Assembly: GCF_003011965.1 (NCBI RefSeq)
Contig: NZ_PXWG01000006.1
Coordinates: 1 to 64,000 of the forward strand
From: Streptosporangium nondiastaticum
GTDB lineage: Bacteria > Actinomycetota > Actinomycetes > Streptomycetales > Streptomycetaceae
Direction of reading: 5' to 3'
Length of the DNA: 64,000 bases
Each line of letters starts with the position of its first letter. The first letter of the stretch is position 1. The notes under the pieces are model-generated. The model was not told the origin of the DNA. It made no database searches and worked only from the letters and a program-made list of their open reading frames with translations. Position numbers and translations under genes: made by a program. This document shows positions 9,539-16,901 of this stretch, piece by piece.

Positions 9539-10109
9539 GTGACAGGTACCCCTTCCGTGGCTATCCAGTCTAACACGGGAACTCCCCGTACTGAATGGCG
9601 TTTTCGCAGGTCAGGGCATATCTCGGGGCTTGACAACAGCAACCGGGACGTGCTGCGGAGGGGTTCCGGAAGCGGGTATTCGCAGGTGGGAGCGGTTCTT
9701 CGGCCAAGGCGAAACGGGCACGTTACACGCGTGGAGAGGCGCTCGCGAGCGGTCGAACGTCCCGTTTTGCCGGGGTCCGCTCGGCTGACTTCCGCTACTC
9801 CGTTCGGGGCGGCGGGCGCGTTCACCGACCGGAATCCGGAATTGATCACCGCGAACTTGATCAATTCAGGAAGGCCTTCCGCGCGCCCGCGCATTCCGTA
9901 CCGATAATGCGCACCGGCGCCCGCGGACATCCGCGCGGGGCGCACACCGTCGATATTCGGCCGTGCGCCGGACAGGGCCCAAGTTGACCATGGGGGCGGG
10001 TCGGGTGCGGCCGCCTCCGAGGGGGTCGGTAACCTAAGCGCGCTGACACCACGCTTACACCGCTTGCACCGCTTACACCTCTCACCTCGTCCTAGGAGAT
10101 GCCGCCGCC
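9539..10109. other. 571-bp divergent intergenic region between carD and the lipoprotein gene
   Basis: No supported gene is seen. It is somewhat richer in A/T than its surroundings and must contain the carD promoter (reading left) and the lipoprotein promoter (reading right). A tandem CGCTTACACCG/TTGCACCG/CTTACACC run occurs at about 10049-10079, just upstream of the lipoprotein start. The region is long for Streptomyces, which suggests multiple start sites for carD. Confidence 0.4.
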
Positions 10110-10781
10110 GTGAGCAGCAGCCTTCGACGCGGCGCTCTCGCCGCCACCGCCCTCGTGCTCTCGATCGCCTCGCTCACCGCCTGCGCGGCGGGCAACAGCG
10201 CGCAGACGCTCGAGGTGAAGCCGGACAACGCCGCCACCTCGGTCGGCGACATCAAGCTGCAGAACGTCAACGTGATCACGCAGCCGGACCTCACCGCGAA
10301 GGGCCCCGCCGTGATCACCGGCCAGGTCTTCAACAACGGCCGCGAGGACCAGACGCTCCGCGCGATCACCCTGCCCGGCAAGAACGGCGCCAAGGTGAAG
10401 CTCACCGCCGCCAAGGGCTCCGGCGACGTCGTCGTGCCGGCCGGCGGCTCCGTGCTGCTGGGCGGCAAGGGCAACGCCTCCGCGGTCCTGCCGGACGGCC
10501 GCGAGGCCATCAAGGACGGCGAGCAGCAGCGCCTCGCGTTCGACTTCAGCAACACCGGCGAGGTGCGGATCGGGGCGTTCGTCGTCCCGGCGACGAGCTA
10601 CTTCAAGGACTGGGGCCCGGGCGAGGCCGCGCCGACGCCGGCGGCGAAGCCGGGCGCTTCCCAGCCGAGCGGCGAGCCGTCCGCCCCCGCGGGGTCGCCG
10701 TCCGGCGCGGGCAAGCCGAGCGGCGCCGCGGGCCAGCCGTCGGGCGCGGCGTCCCAGGGCGCGCAGCACGCCGGTCACTGA
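10110..10781 (+). CDS. Secreted lipoprotein with a beta-sandwich-like domain
   Basis: This 223-residue lipoprotein has a signal peptide with two Arg residues, a hydrophobic core and the lipobox SLTAC, so Cys25 is the predicted lipidated residue and the protein is anchored outside the membrane. Residues 26 to about 170 look like the extracytoplasmic copper-chaperone/DUF461-type fold (a VITGQVFNNGREDQTL strand pattern and a late FVVPATSYFKDW segment). The C-terminus is a low-complexity Pro/Ser/Gly/Ala linker. The start is the GTG at 10110 with CCTAGGAGAT upstream. It is convergent with phoP across a strong terminator. The function is unproven; metal handling is only a guess from the fold. Confidence 0.8.
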   Translation: MSSSLRRGALAATALVLSIASLTACAAGNSAQTLEVKPDNAATSVGDIKLQNVNVITQPDLTAKGPAVITGQVFNNGREDQTLRAITLPGKNGAKVKLTAAKGSGDVVVPAGGSVLLGGKGNASAVLPDGREAIKDGEQQRLAFDFSNTGEVRIGAFVVPATSYFKDWGPGEAAPTPAAKPGASQPSGEPSAPAGSPSGAGKPSGAAGQPSGAASQGAQHAGH

Positions 10782-10792
10782 GCAGGCCGTGA

Positions 10793-10829
10793 CGAAGGGC
10801 CCGGAAGCGTTCCGCTTCCGGGCCCTTCG
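10793..10829. terminator. Bidirectional terminator between the lipoprotein gene and phoP
   Basis: A perfect 17-bp stem (10793-10809 with 10813-10829) with a 3-nt loop lies midway between two convergent genes, so it should serve both. Confidence 0.85.
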
Positions 10830-10849
10830 CTCGTTCGGGTGAGACCGGC

Positions 10850-11530
10850 TTACGGTTCAAACTTGTAGCCGAGGCCGCGGACCGTCACCAGGTAGCGCGG
10901 CGCGCCCGGGTCCGGCTCGATCTTGGCGCGGAGCCGCTTGACGTGGACGTCGAGGGTCTTGGTGTCGCCGACGTAGTCCGCGCCCCAGACCCGGTCGATG
11001 AGCTGCATGCGCGTGAGCACGCGGCCCGCGTTGCGCAGCAGCATCTCCAGGAGGTCGAACTCCTTCAGCGGGAGGTCGACCTTGGCGCCGGAGACCGTGA
11101 CGACGTGCCGGTCGACGTCCATCCGGACCGGGCCGGCCTCCAGCGCGGCCGGCGTGACCTCCTCCGGCTCGCCGCGCCGGCGCAGCACCGCTCTGATGCG
11201 GGCCACGAGCTCGCGCGAGGAGAAGGGCTTGGTGACGTAGTCGTCGGCTCCTATCTCCAGACCGACGACCTTGTCGATCTCGCTGTCCTTGGCGGTCACC
11301 ATGATGACCGGGACGTTGGAGCGGCCGCGCAGCTGCCGGCAGACCTCGGTGCCGGGCAGGCCCGGCAGCATGAGGTCGAGCAGGACCAGGTCGGCGCCGT
11401 TGCGCTCGAACTCGTCCAGCCCGTCGGGCCCCGTGGCCGCGACGGCGACCTCGAACCCCTCCTTGCGCAGCATGTAGGACAACGCGTCGCTGAAGGACTC
11501 TTCGTCCTCGACGACGAGCACTCGGGTCAC
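10850..11530 (-). CDS. phoP: Phosphate-response regulator PhoP (OmpR family)
   Basis: This 226-residue response regulator controls phosphate scavenging and, in Streptomyces, antibiotic production. The receiver domain has the acidic pocket (VVEDEE), the phospho-acceptor Asp52 in LVLLDLMLPG, the Thr in VTAKDS and the Lys in VTKPFSSRE. The winged-helix DNA-binding domain follows (LTRMQLIDRVWGADYVGDTKTL, and a LDVHVKRLRAKIE recognition helix). The GTG start at 11528-11530 overlaps the phoR stop by 4 bp (GTGA), giving translational coupling. The operon is phoR-phoP, transcribed away from phoU across a PHO box that PhoP itself is known to bind in S. coelicolor. Confidence 0.95.
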   Translation of the reverse strand: MTRVLVVEDEESFSDALSYMLRKEGFEVAVAATGPDGLDEFERNGADLVLLDLMLPGLPGTEVCRQLRGRSNVPVIMVTAKDSEIDKVVGLEIGADDYVTKPFSSRELVARIRAVLRRRGEPEEVTPAALEAGPVRMDVDRHVVTVSGAKVDLPLKEFDLLEMLLRNAGRVLTRMQLIDRVWGADYVGDTKTLDVHVKRLRAKIEPDPGAPRYLVTVRGLGYKFEP

Positions 11531-12747
11531 GGAAGGACCTCCGGGGCGGGAAGGTGTTCGACAACGGGATGGTGGGGGCTGCGGTCGCGGTCTCGGACCG
11601 CGCCCGCCTCGGGGAGTCGCAGGGTGAACGTCGAGCCCTGGCCCTCGGCGCTCCAGACCGTGACCTCCCCGCCGTGCGAGGCGGCCACGTGCTTGACGAT
11701 GGCGAGGCCGAGGCCGGTCCCGCCGGTGGCGCGCGAGCGGGCCGGGTCGACGCGGTAGAACCGCTCGAAGATCCGCTCGCGGTCCTTCTCGGAGATGCCG
11801 ATGCCCTGGTCGGTGACGGCGATCTCGATCAGGGCTCCGCCGGGCGCCGCGATGTGGCGGGCGGCGATGCCGACGCGGGTGCGGGCGGGGCTGTAGTTGA
11901 CGGCGTTCTCGACGAGGTTGCCGAGGGCGGCGGCGAGCTGGCCGCGGTTGCCCCAGACGTGCAGGTCGGCGGTGCCTCCGGCGGCCATGGTGATCTGTTT
12001 GGTGGAGGCCTGGTGGCGGCAGCGGTCGATGGCCTCGGCGACGAGCTCGTCGACGCGGACGGGCTCGGCGTCCTCCAGCGGGTCGTCGTTCTGCACCCGG
12101 GAGAGGTCGATGAGCTCCTGGACGAGGTTGGTGAGCCGGGTGGCCTCTATCTGCATGCGGCCCGCGAAGCGGTGGACCGCCTCGGGGTCCTCGGCGGCGT
12201 CCATGACGGCCTCGGAGAGCAGGGAGAGGGCGCCGACCGGCGTCTTGAGCTCGTGGCTGACGTTGGCGACGAAGTCGCGGCGGACGGCCTCGATGCGGCG
12301 GGCCTCGGTGAGGTCCTCCACCAGCAGCAGGACGAGCCGGGAGCCGAGCGGGGCGACGCGGGCGGAGACCGCGAGGGCCTCGCCGCGGCCGGTGCCGCGC
12401 CGGGGCAGGTCGAGCTCGACCTGGCGTATCTCGCCGTCCCGCCGGGTGTCGCGGGCCATCTGCAGCATGGGCTCGACGGCCAGTTTCCCGCCGCGGACGA
12501 GCCCGAGGGCGTACGCGGCGGAGCTGGCCTTGACCACGGCGTCGGCCTCGTCCAGGACGACGGCCGAGGAGCGCAGCACCGAGAGGACGGTGTCGACGCC
12601 GGGCGGGAGCACGGCGTCGGTGTGCAGGGAGCTGCGGGTCGGGCGGGCCTGGTCGCGCTCGCTCCAGCGGAACGCGAGCATGGCGATCACGCCGGTGCAC
12701 AGTCCGGCGAGCGCTGCCGCTGCGGCGAGGGCCGCGTCCACGTTCAT
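11527..12747 (-). CDS. phoR: Phosphate sensor histidine kinase PhoR
   Basis: This 406-residue membrane kinase partners with PhoP. It has an N-terminal transmembrane helix (AALAAAAALAGLCTGVIAML), a region resembling a PAS-like sensor, a HisKA domain with the phosphorylatable His in FVANVSHELKTPVGAL, then an HATPase domain with an N-box (AALGNLVENAVNYS), a G1 box (TDQGIGISEKDRERIFERF) and a G2 box (GGTGLGLAIVKHV). One helix rather than two fits Streptomyces PhoR, which senses phosphate through the Pst/PhoU system rather than by an external loop. Gene order is phoR then phoP with a 4-bp overlap. Confidence 0.95.
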   Translation of the reverse strand: MNVDAALAAAAALAGLCTGVIAMLAFRWSERDQARPTRSSLHTDAVLPPGVDTVLSVLRSSAVVLDEADAVVKASSAAYALGLVRGGKLAVEPMLQMARDTRRDGEIRQVELDLPRRGTGRGEALAVSARVAPLGSRLVLLLVEDLTEARRIEAVRRDFVANVSHELKTPVGALSLLSEAVMDAAEDPEAVHRFAGRMQIEATRLTNLVQELIDLSRVQNDDPLEDAEPVRVDELVAEAIDRCRHQASTKQITMAAGGTADLHVWGNRGQLAAALGNLVENAVNYSPARTRVGIAARHIAAPGGALIEIAVTDQGIGISEKDRERIFERFYRVDPARSRATGGTGLGLAIVKHVAASHGGEVTVWSAEGQGSTFTLRLPEAGAVRDRDRSPHHPVVEHLPAPEVLP

Positions 12748-12820
12748 GAGTCCAGGTTATGCGGGTGGTGCGGACCGTCCACAGCCAAATGGGTGCCGCC
12801 TCGAACACACGTTGCCGAGA

Positions 12821-12853
12821 GTTCACCTAGGCGTCGGTACGGGTTCACTCCGG
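12821..12853. promoter_or_regulatory. PHO box (PhoP-binding direct repeats) between phoR and phoU
   Basis: Three consecutive 11-bp units lie exactly head to tail: GTTCACCTAGG at 12821, CGTCGGTACGG at 12832 and GTTCACTCCGG at 12843. The outer two match the Streptomyces PHO-box consensus unit and the middle is degenerate. This is the classic bidirectional phoRP/phoU control region, implying autoregulation of phoRP and induction of phoU by PhoP. Confidence 0.9.
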
Positions 12854-12948
12854 AGCGCCGCTGCCGTCGCGTTCCGGCCAGAACGTGGGAGCGTGGGCGG
12901 CCATACGGCTCGGCCCACCGTTTCACTCGGCAGAGAGAAGGTCAGGCA

Positions 12949-13638
12949 ATGCGGGACGCGTACCACGAGGAGCTGGATTCGATCGGCGAGGGCCTGGTGG
13001 AGATGGCCCGGCTCGTCGGGTCGGCGATCGGGCGCGCCACCACGGCGATCCTGGACGCGGACCTCAAGCTCGCGGAGTCCGTGATCGCGGCGGACGCGAA
13101 GGTGGACGACCTCCAGCGGGACCTGGAGGAGCGGGCCGTCGCACTGCTGGCGCGGCAGCAGCCGGTCGCCACGGACCTGCGGATCGTGGTCACGTCGCTG
13201 CGCATGAGCGCGGACCTGGAGCGCTCGGGCGACCTGGCCCAGCACGTCGCCAAGCTGGCGCGGCTGCGCTTCCCGGACACGGCGGTGCCGCGCGACCTGC
13301 ACGCGACGATCCTGGAGATGGGCCAGCTGGCGCAGCGGCTGATGGCCAAGGCCGGCGAGGTGATCATCACCAAGGACGTCGACCTGGCGCTGCAGCTGGA
13401 GCAGGACGACGACGCGATGGACCTGCTGCACCGGACGCTCTTCCAGCACCTGATGGACGACCGCTGGCGGCACGGCATCGAGACGGCGGTCGACGTGACG
13501 CTGCTGGGCCGCTACTACGAGCGGTTCGCGGACCACGCGGTGTCGGTCGCGAAGCGGGTGGTCTACCTGGTCACGGGCGAGCACGCGGACGAGCTGACGC
13601 AGTCGGACGGCCGGACGGGCGGGGACGGCGACGCCTGA
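12949..13638 (+). CDS. phoU: Phosphate signalling regulator PhoU
   Basis: This 229-residue all-helical protein links the Pst phosphate transporter to PhoR and represses the Pho response when phosphate is high. It has two PhoU repeats, recognisable from MRDAYHEELDSIGEGLVEMARL at the start, the metal-site motif DLRIVVTSLRMSADLERSGDLA in the first repeat and the matching YYERFADHAVSVAKRVVYL in the second. The ATG at 12949 has GAGAGAAGG upstream. It is transcribed divergently from phoR and is expected to be under PhoP control through the PHO box 96 bp upstream. Confidence 0.95.
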   Translation: MRDAYHEELDSIGEGLVEMARLVGSAIGRATTAILDADLKLAESVIAADAKVDDLQRDLEERAVALLARQQPVATDLRIVVTSLRMSADLERSGDLAQHVAKLARLRFPDTAVPRDLHATILEMGQLAQRLMAKAGEVIITKDVDLALQLEQDDDAMDLLHRTLFQHLMDDRWRHGIETAVDVTLLGRYYERFADHAVSVAKRVVYLVTGEHADELTQSDGRTGGDGDA

Positions 13639-13788
13639 GCGGGGGCGTGAGGACCCGTCGTGCGACCCACCCCGAGTGCTTCCACGCGCCCTCCATGCGC
13701 CCGTACATACGTACGCGAGGGGCATTGACGGACGGATCGGGCGGCCATTGACTGGGGGCAGGCAACCACCCTCCGAGGAGGTACCCGC

Positions 13789-13896
13789 ATGACCCAGACC
13801 CCTCAGGCACCGGCCACGGGATGCCAGTGCGGCCCCGGCTGCAGCTGCGGCTGCCAGCAAGGCGGATCGTGCCAGTGCGGCGGCAGCTGCAGCTAG
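13789..13896 (+). CDS. Metallothionein-like 35-residue Cys-rich peptide
   Basis: This tiny open reading frame has an excellent Shine-Dalgarno (GAGGAGGT, about 7 nt before the ATG). It encodes 35 residues, eight of them Cys (positions 12, 14, 18, 20, 22, 28, 30, 34), arranged as C-x-C pairs separated by Gly. That pattern is typical of metal-thiolate clusters and there is no signal peptide, so a cytoplasmic role binding zinc, copper or cadmium is likely. A strong terminator directly follows, making it monocistronic. A CGTACATACGTACG palindrome-rich stretch about 80 bp upstream could be an operator. No function has been demonstrated; the call rests on composition and gene signals. Confidence 0.75.
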   Translation: MTQTPQAPATGCQCGPGCSCGCQQGGSCQCGGSCS

Positions 13897-13923
13897 CTCC
13901 TCACCCGCATGTCACTCACGGGA

Positions 13924-13957
13924 AGGACCCCCGGCCGGTGCTCCGGCCGGGGGTCCT
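13924..13957. terminator. Terminator between the Cys-rich peptide and the sortase gene
   Basis: A perfect 15-bp GC-rich stem (13924-13938 with 13943-13957) encloses a TGCT tetraloop. It is placed between convergent genes and can serve both. Confidence 0.85.
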
Positions 13958-13972
13958 CTCGCGCTGCCCGGC

Positions 13973-14839
13973 TCACTCTTCCTCGGGGTCCGCGTCGTTC
14001 TCGCCGGTCTCGCCGGTCTCGCCGGTTCCGGGGCCGGGGGGCGCCGGGGCGGCCGGGCTCGGCTTCTGGGCGGGAGCCTGGGGCTGCTGCTGAGGCTGCT
14101 GCTGTTGCTGCGGCTGCTGCTCCTGGGACTGGGGCTGCGGCGGCTGCTGTTGTTGTTGTGGCTGCTGCGGTTGCGGTGCCTGCGCCACGCCGGTCAGGTA
14201 CGAGCTGACGACGATGTTGGCGCTGTAGAGGTGCTTCTTGCGGTCGTAGTCGCCGCCGCAGGTGACCAGCCGGAGCTCCGCCCGGTCGGTGTCGACGGGG
14301 CCGTAGAGCTTGTCGGCGTCGAAGGGCTCGTTGGGGACGACGGCGATGTCCTCGACGGTGAACTCGGCGACGATCCCGTCCGTGCGCGTGACGTTGATCT
14401 TCGCGCCGCGCTTGAGGACGCTCAGCCCGGCGAAGACGGCCGGGGCCTTCTCGGTGTCGACGTGGCCGACGATGACGGCGGGGCCCTCGCTGCCCGGCGA
14501 GGGGCCGTCCTTGTACCAGGCGACCGCGTCGGCCCGCTCGTACGGCGGCAGCTCGACGCCGCCGAGCTTGTCGAGGCCGTGGCTCTCGATCGGGGCCTTC
14601 AGGCCCAGGATCTTGATCTCAAGGGTCTGGGGGCCGGCCCCCGGCAACGGATCGTGTGCCGGGGGCAGGCCGTGCGCGTGGGGGTGGCTCTTGGCCGCGG
14701 TGCTGTGGTGACGGCCCGGGGCCGGGGTCTCCGGCTCGTCGGCCCTGTCGTTGCCGAGCAGGCAGAGGACCAGCAGCAAGGCTGCCCAGGCCGCCCTCGT
14801 CAGCAGGCGGTTACGGCCACCTGCACGCGCTTCTGACAT
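13973..14839 (-). CDS. Class F sortase
   Basis: This 288-residue transpeptidase is anchored by an N-terminal signal/transmembrane helix (AAWAALLLVLCLLGN). The catalytic domain has the sortase triad: His in VIVGHVDTEKAPAVF, Cys in LRLVTCGGDYD, and an Arg in the preceding ELR region or further on. GAKINVTRTDG and EFTVEDIAVVP strands match class F enzymes of actinobacteria. The C-terminal third is an unusual Gln/Pro-rich low-complexity tail (PQPQQPQQQQQ) ending Pro/Ala/Gly-rich and acidic. It lies 19 bp downstream of the His/Asp-repeat protein on the same strand, so they form an operon and probably act together. The native sorting signal is not evident. Confidence 0.88.
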   Translation of the reverse strand: MSEARAGGRNRLLTRAAWAALLLVLCLLGNDRADEPETPAPGRHHSTAAKSHPHAHGLPPAHDPLPGAGPQTLEIKILGLKAPIESHGLDKLGGVELPPYERADAVAWYKDGPSPGSEGPAVIVGHVDTEKAPAVFAGLSVLKRGAKINVTRTDGIVAEFTVEDIAVVPNEPFDADKLYGPVDTDRAELRLVTCGGDYDRKKHLYSANIVVSSYLTGVAQAPQPQQPQQQQQPPQPQSQEQQPQQQQQPQQQPQAPAQKPSPAAPAPPGPGTGETGETGENDADPEEE

Positions 14840-14858
14840 GACGCCCGCTCGCTCCCCG

Positions 14859-15623
14859 TCACTGCTTGACGGCGCCGGCGGTGCGGCGGCGGTACCAGAT
14901 CATGCCGCCGATGAGACCGGCGGTCGCGGTACCGGCCAGGATGAGCACCGGGGCGTCGGGAGCCGTCGACTCCGTGGAGGCCGCGAGCGCGGTGGCGCCA
15001 CCACCCGCGTGGGAGGAGTGGTGCGGACGGCCGTGGTCGTGGTCGCCGTGGTCGTGGTCGCCGCGCCCGTGGTCGTGGTCATCCCGGCCGTGGTCGTGGT
15101 CGCCACGCCCGTGGTCGTGATCGCCGCGGCCGTGGTCGTGATCGCCGCGGCCGTGGTCGTGGTCGCCACGCCCGTGGTCGTGGTCGCCTCGGCCGTGGTC
15201 GCCCCGGCCGTGGTCGCCGCGCCCGTGGTCGTGGTCACCCCGGCCGTGGTCGTGGTCACCACGCCCGTGGTCGTGATCGCCGCGGCCGTGGTCGTGGTCA
15301 CCGCGCCCGTGGTCGTGGTCACCCCGGCCGTGGTCGTGGTCACCCCAGTCGTCGTCGTGGTCGCCCCAGCCGTCGTGATCGCCGCGGCCGTGGTCGTGGT
15401 CACCCCAGCCGTCGTGGTCGTGACGGCCGCAACCGCCATGGCCGTGGTCATGGTCGTGACGACCGTGGTCGTCGTCGTCGCAGCGGCCCGTGGCCGGGAC
15501 GGCCGCAGCCTCGCCCGCCGACGGGGCGATGCTGCTCCCGAGGGCGTAGGCGGGAACGACGGGCGCCGCGACGACGGCGACGACGGTGGCTGCACCGCAT
15601 ATGGCGGAGCGGATTGAATGCAT
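14859..15623 (-). CDS. Exported His/Asp-rich repeat protein with C-terminal membrane anchor
   Basis: This 254-residue protein starts at the ATG at 15621-15623, preceded by a perfect AGGAGGT. A signal peptide (AICGAATVVAVVAAPVVPAYA) is followed by a tract of more than 130 residues built from degenerate seven-residue units of the type D-H-D-H-G-R-G, with Trp-containing variants near the N-terminal end. The C-terminus is a Ser/Thr/Ala linker, a hydrophobic helix (LILAGTATAGLIGGMIWY) and RRR. No LPxTG or LAxTG box precedes the helix, so membrane anchoring is simplest, but the adjacent sortase makes wall linkage possible. Such a His/Asp tract should bind divalent metals such as zinc, nickel or copper. 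No characterised homologue is recognised. Confidence 0.8.
   Translation of the reverse strand: MHSIRSAICGAATVVAVVAAPVVPAYALGSSIAPSAGEAAAVPATGRCDDDDHGRHDHDHGHGGCGRHDHDGWGDHDHGRGDHDGWGDHDDDWGDHDHGRGDHDHGRGDHDHGRGDHDHGRGDHDHGRGDHDHGRGDHGRGDHGRGDHDHGRGDHDHGRGDHDHGRGDHDHGRGDHDHGRDDHDHGRGDHDHGDHDHGRPHHSSHAGGGATALAASTESTAPDAPVLILAGTATAGLIGGMIWYRRRTAGAVKQ
15022..15480 (-). repeat. In-frame tandem repeat coding for the D-H-D-H-G-R-G tract
   Basis: About twenty tandem, imperfect 21-bp units (core GTGGTCGTGGTCACC and variants on the + strand) lie wholly inside the His/Asp-rich gene. Short 6-9-bp deletions within units explain the irregular spacing. The array is likely to vary in copy number between strains. 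Confidence 0.85.
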
Positions 15624-15804
15624 GGTGTTACCTCCTTGCTTCCGAGGCTCACCTGAAGACCCGCCCGCCGCATCCGCACCGTATCCGTCTTGCTCCATTC
15701 GGTGACCACGCAACCCGTTCGCCACAGCAAGAAGCCCCCCACCAGCGCTTTCACACGCCGGCAGGGGGCCCGCCGTTCCATGAGCCCCCGTCAGGGGGCG
15801 GGCG

Positions 15805-16566
15805 TCACTTCTTCTTGCCCTGGTTCTTCACGGCCTCGATGGCGGCCTTGGCGGCCTCCGGGTCGAGGTACGTGCCGCCGGGGGTGACCGGGCGGAAGTC
15901 GGCGTCGAGCTCGTAGGCGAGCGGGATGCCGGTGGGGATGTTCAGGCCCGCGATGTCCGCGTCGGAGATGCCGTCCAGGTGCTTGACCAGGGCGCGCAGC
16001 GAGTTGCCGTGCGCGGCGACGAGGACGGTGCGGCCGGCGAGGAGGTCCGGGACGATGCCGTCGTACCAGTACGGCAGCATGCGGACGACGACGTCCTTGA
16101 GGCACTCGGTGCGCGGGCGCAGCTCCGGCGGGATGGAGGCGTAGCGCGGGTCCTCGCTCTGGGAGAACTCGGAGCCGTCCTCAAGGGCGGGCGGCGGGGT
16201 GTCGTAGGAGCGGCGCCAGAGCATGAACTGCTCCTCGCCGAACTCGGCCAGGGTCTGGGCCTTGTCCTTGCCCTGCAGGGCGCCGTAGTGGCGCTCGTTC
16301 AGCCGCCAGGAGCGGTGAACCGGAATCCAGTGGCGGTCGGCGGCCTCCAGGGCGAGCTGCGCGGTGCGGATGGCGCGCTTCTGCAGGGAGGTGTGGACCA
16401 CGTCGGGGAGCAGACCGGCGTCCTTGAGCAGCTCGCCGCCCCGGACCGCCTCCTTCTCGCCCTTCTCGTTCAGGTTGACGTCCACCCAGCCGGTGAACAG
16501 GTTCTTGGCGTTCCACTCGCTCTCGCCGTGGCGGAGGAGGATCAGCTTGTACGGTGCGTCGGCCAT
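15805..16566 (-). CDS. gpmA: 2,3-bisphosphoglycerate-dependent phosphoglycerate mutase
   Basis: This glycolytic enzyme interconverts 3- and 2-phosphoglycerate. The 253-residue protein has the phosphohistidine signature [12 protein letters not shown] at its start, the partner [11 protein letters not shown] segment, and the second catalytic His in [17 protein letters not shown]. Length and motifs match the dPGM family closely. The ATG at 16564-16566 (MADAPYK) is used; another ATG two codons upstream is possible. It is the last intact chromosomal gene before the broken transporter at attL, and it points away from it. Confidence 0.95.
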   Translation of the reverse strand: MADAPYKLILLRHGESEWNAKNLFTGWVDVNLNEKGEKEAVRGGELLKDAGLLPDVVHTSLQKRAIRTAQLALEAADRHWIPVHRSWRLNERHYGALQGKDKAQTLAEFGEEQFMLWRRSYDTPPPALEDGSEFSQSEDPRYASIPPELRPRTECLKDVVVRMLPYWYDGIVPDLLAGRTVLVAAHGNSLRALVKHLDGISDADIAGLNIPTGIPLAYELDADFRPVTPGGTYLDPEAAKAAIEAVKNQGKKK

Positions 16567-16719
16567 GCCCATGAGCGTAATCGACCGCGTGGGTGGTGCC
16601 GTGCGCGCTGCCGCGACCGCCGTCGATTGACGGCGTCCGGCAATCCGATGGCAGGTTCACCTCAGGTGTGTGTAACTTGCGCCTAGCGCGTTCGACACTT
16701 ACACATGGGGGGATCCGGA

Positions 16720-16854
16720 ATGTCCGTCGCGAGCGTCAGACGAGCCGCGAAGGAGAGTGTCTCGGGGTTGCCCCGGGCCTTCTGGTGGCTGTGGGCCTCC
16801 ACGCTCGTCAACCGGCTGGGCGCCTTCGTCTCCATCTTGGTCCCTATTCGCTAG
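16720..16854 (+). pseudogene. N-terminal fragment of an MFS transporter interrupted by the prophage
   Basis: A 44-codon fragment starts at an ATG following GGATCCGGA. It reads normally as the cytoplasmic start and first helix of a major facilitator transporter (AFWWLWASTLVNRLGAFVSI), but after codon 39 it runs into phage DNA and stops at a TAG (16852-16854). The missing remainder begins at 54,721 on the other side of the prophage. Joining the two at the shared TT keeps the frame and gives a 437-residue protein with FVSI-FLAMFL across the junction. The host gene was therefore the integration target. Confidence 0.9.
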
Positions 16855-16882
16855 ACCGTACGAACGGCAGTTTCGTACGGTC
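16815..16882. other. attL junction (host left half, phage right half)
   Basis: Host sequence continues the transporter reading frame up to TT at 16837-16838; phage sequence follows. The phage side contains ACCGTACG (16855-16862), 16 nt from the core. It is mirrored by CGTACGGT (54697-54704) on the attR phage side, so the restored attP has a dyad centred on TT. A further copy at 16874-16881 forms an 11-bp inverted repeat with the first, just before the integrase. Confidence 0.8.
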
Positions 16883-16901
16883 GCTCGAAGAAGGGGGCCG
16901 T

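Noticed and set aside
10850..12826. Single 658-residue frame spanning phoP and part of phoR
   Set aside because: The upstream two thirds is an Arg-rich shadow of phoR in another frame; PhoP begins at the GTG at 11528-11530 and overlaps the phoR stop by 4 bp.
15022..15480. Tandem repeat array that could be mistaken for CRISPR
   Set aside because: Units are contiguous with no unique spacers, are about 21 bp, and stay in frame in a gene with a signal peptide and Shine-Dalgarno.
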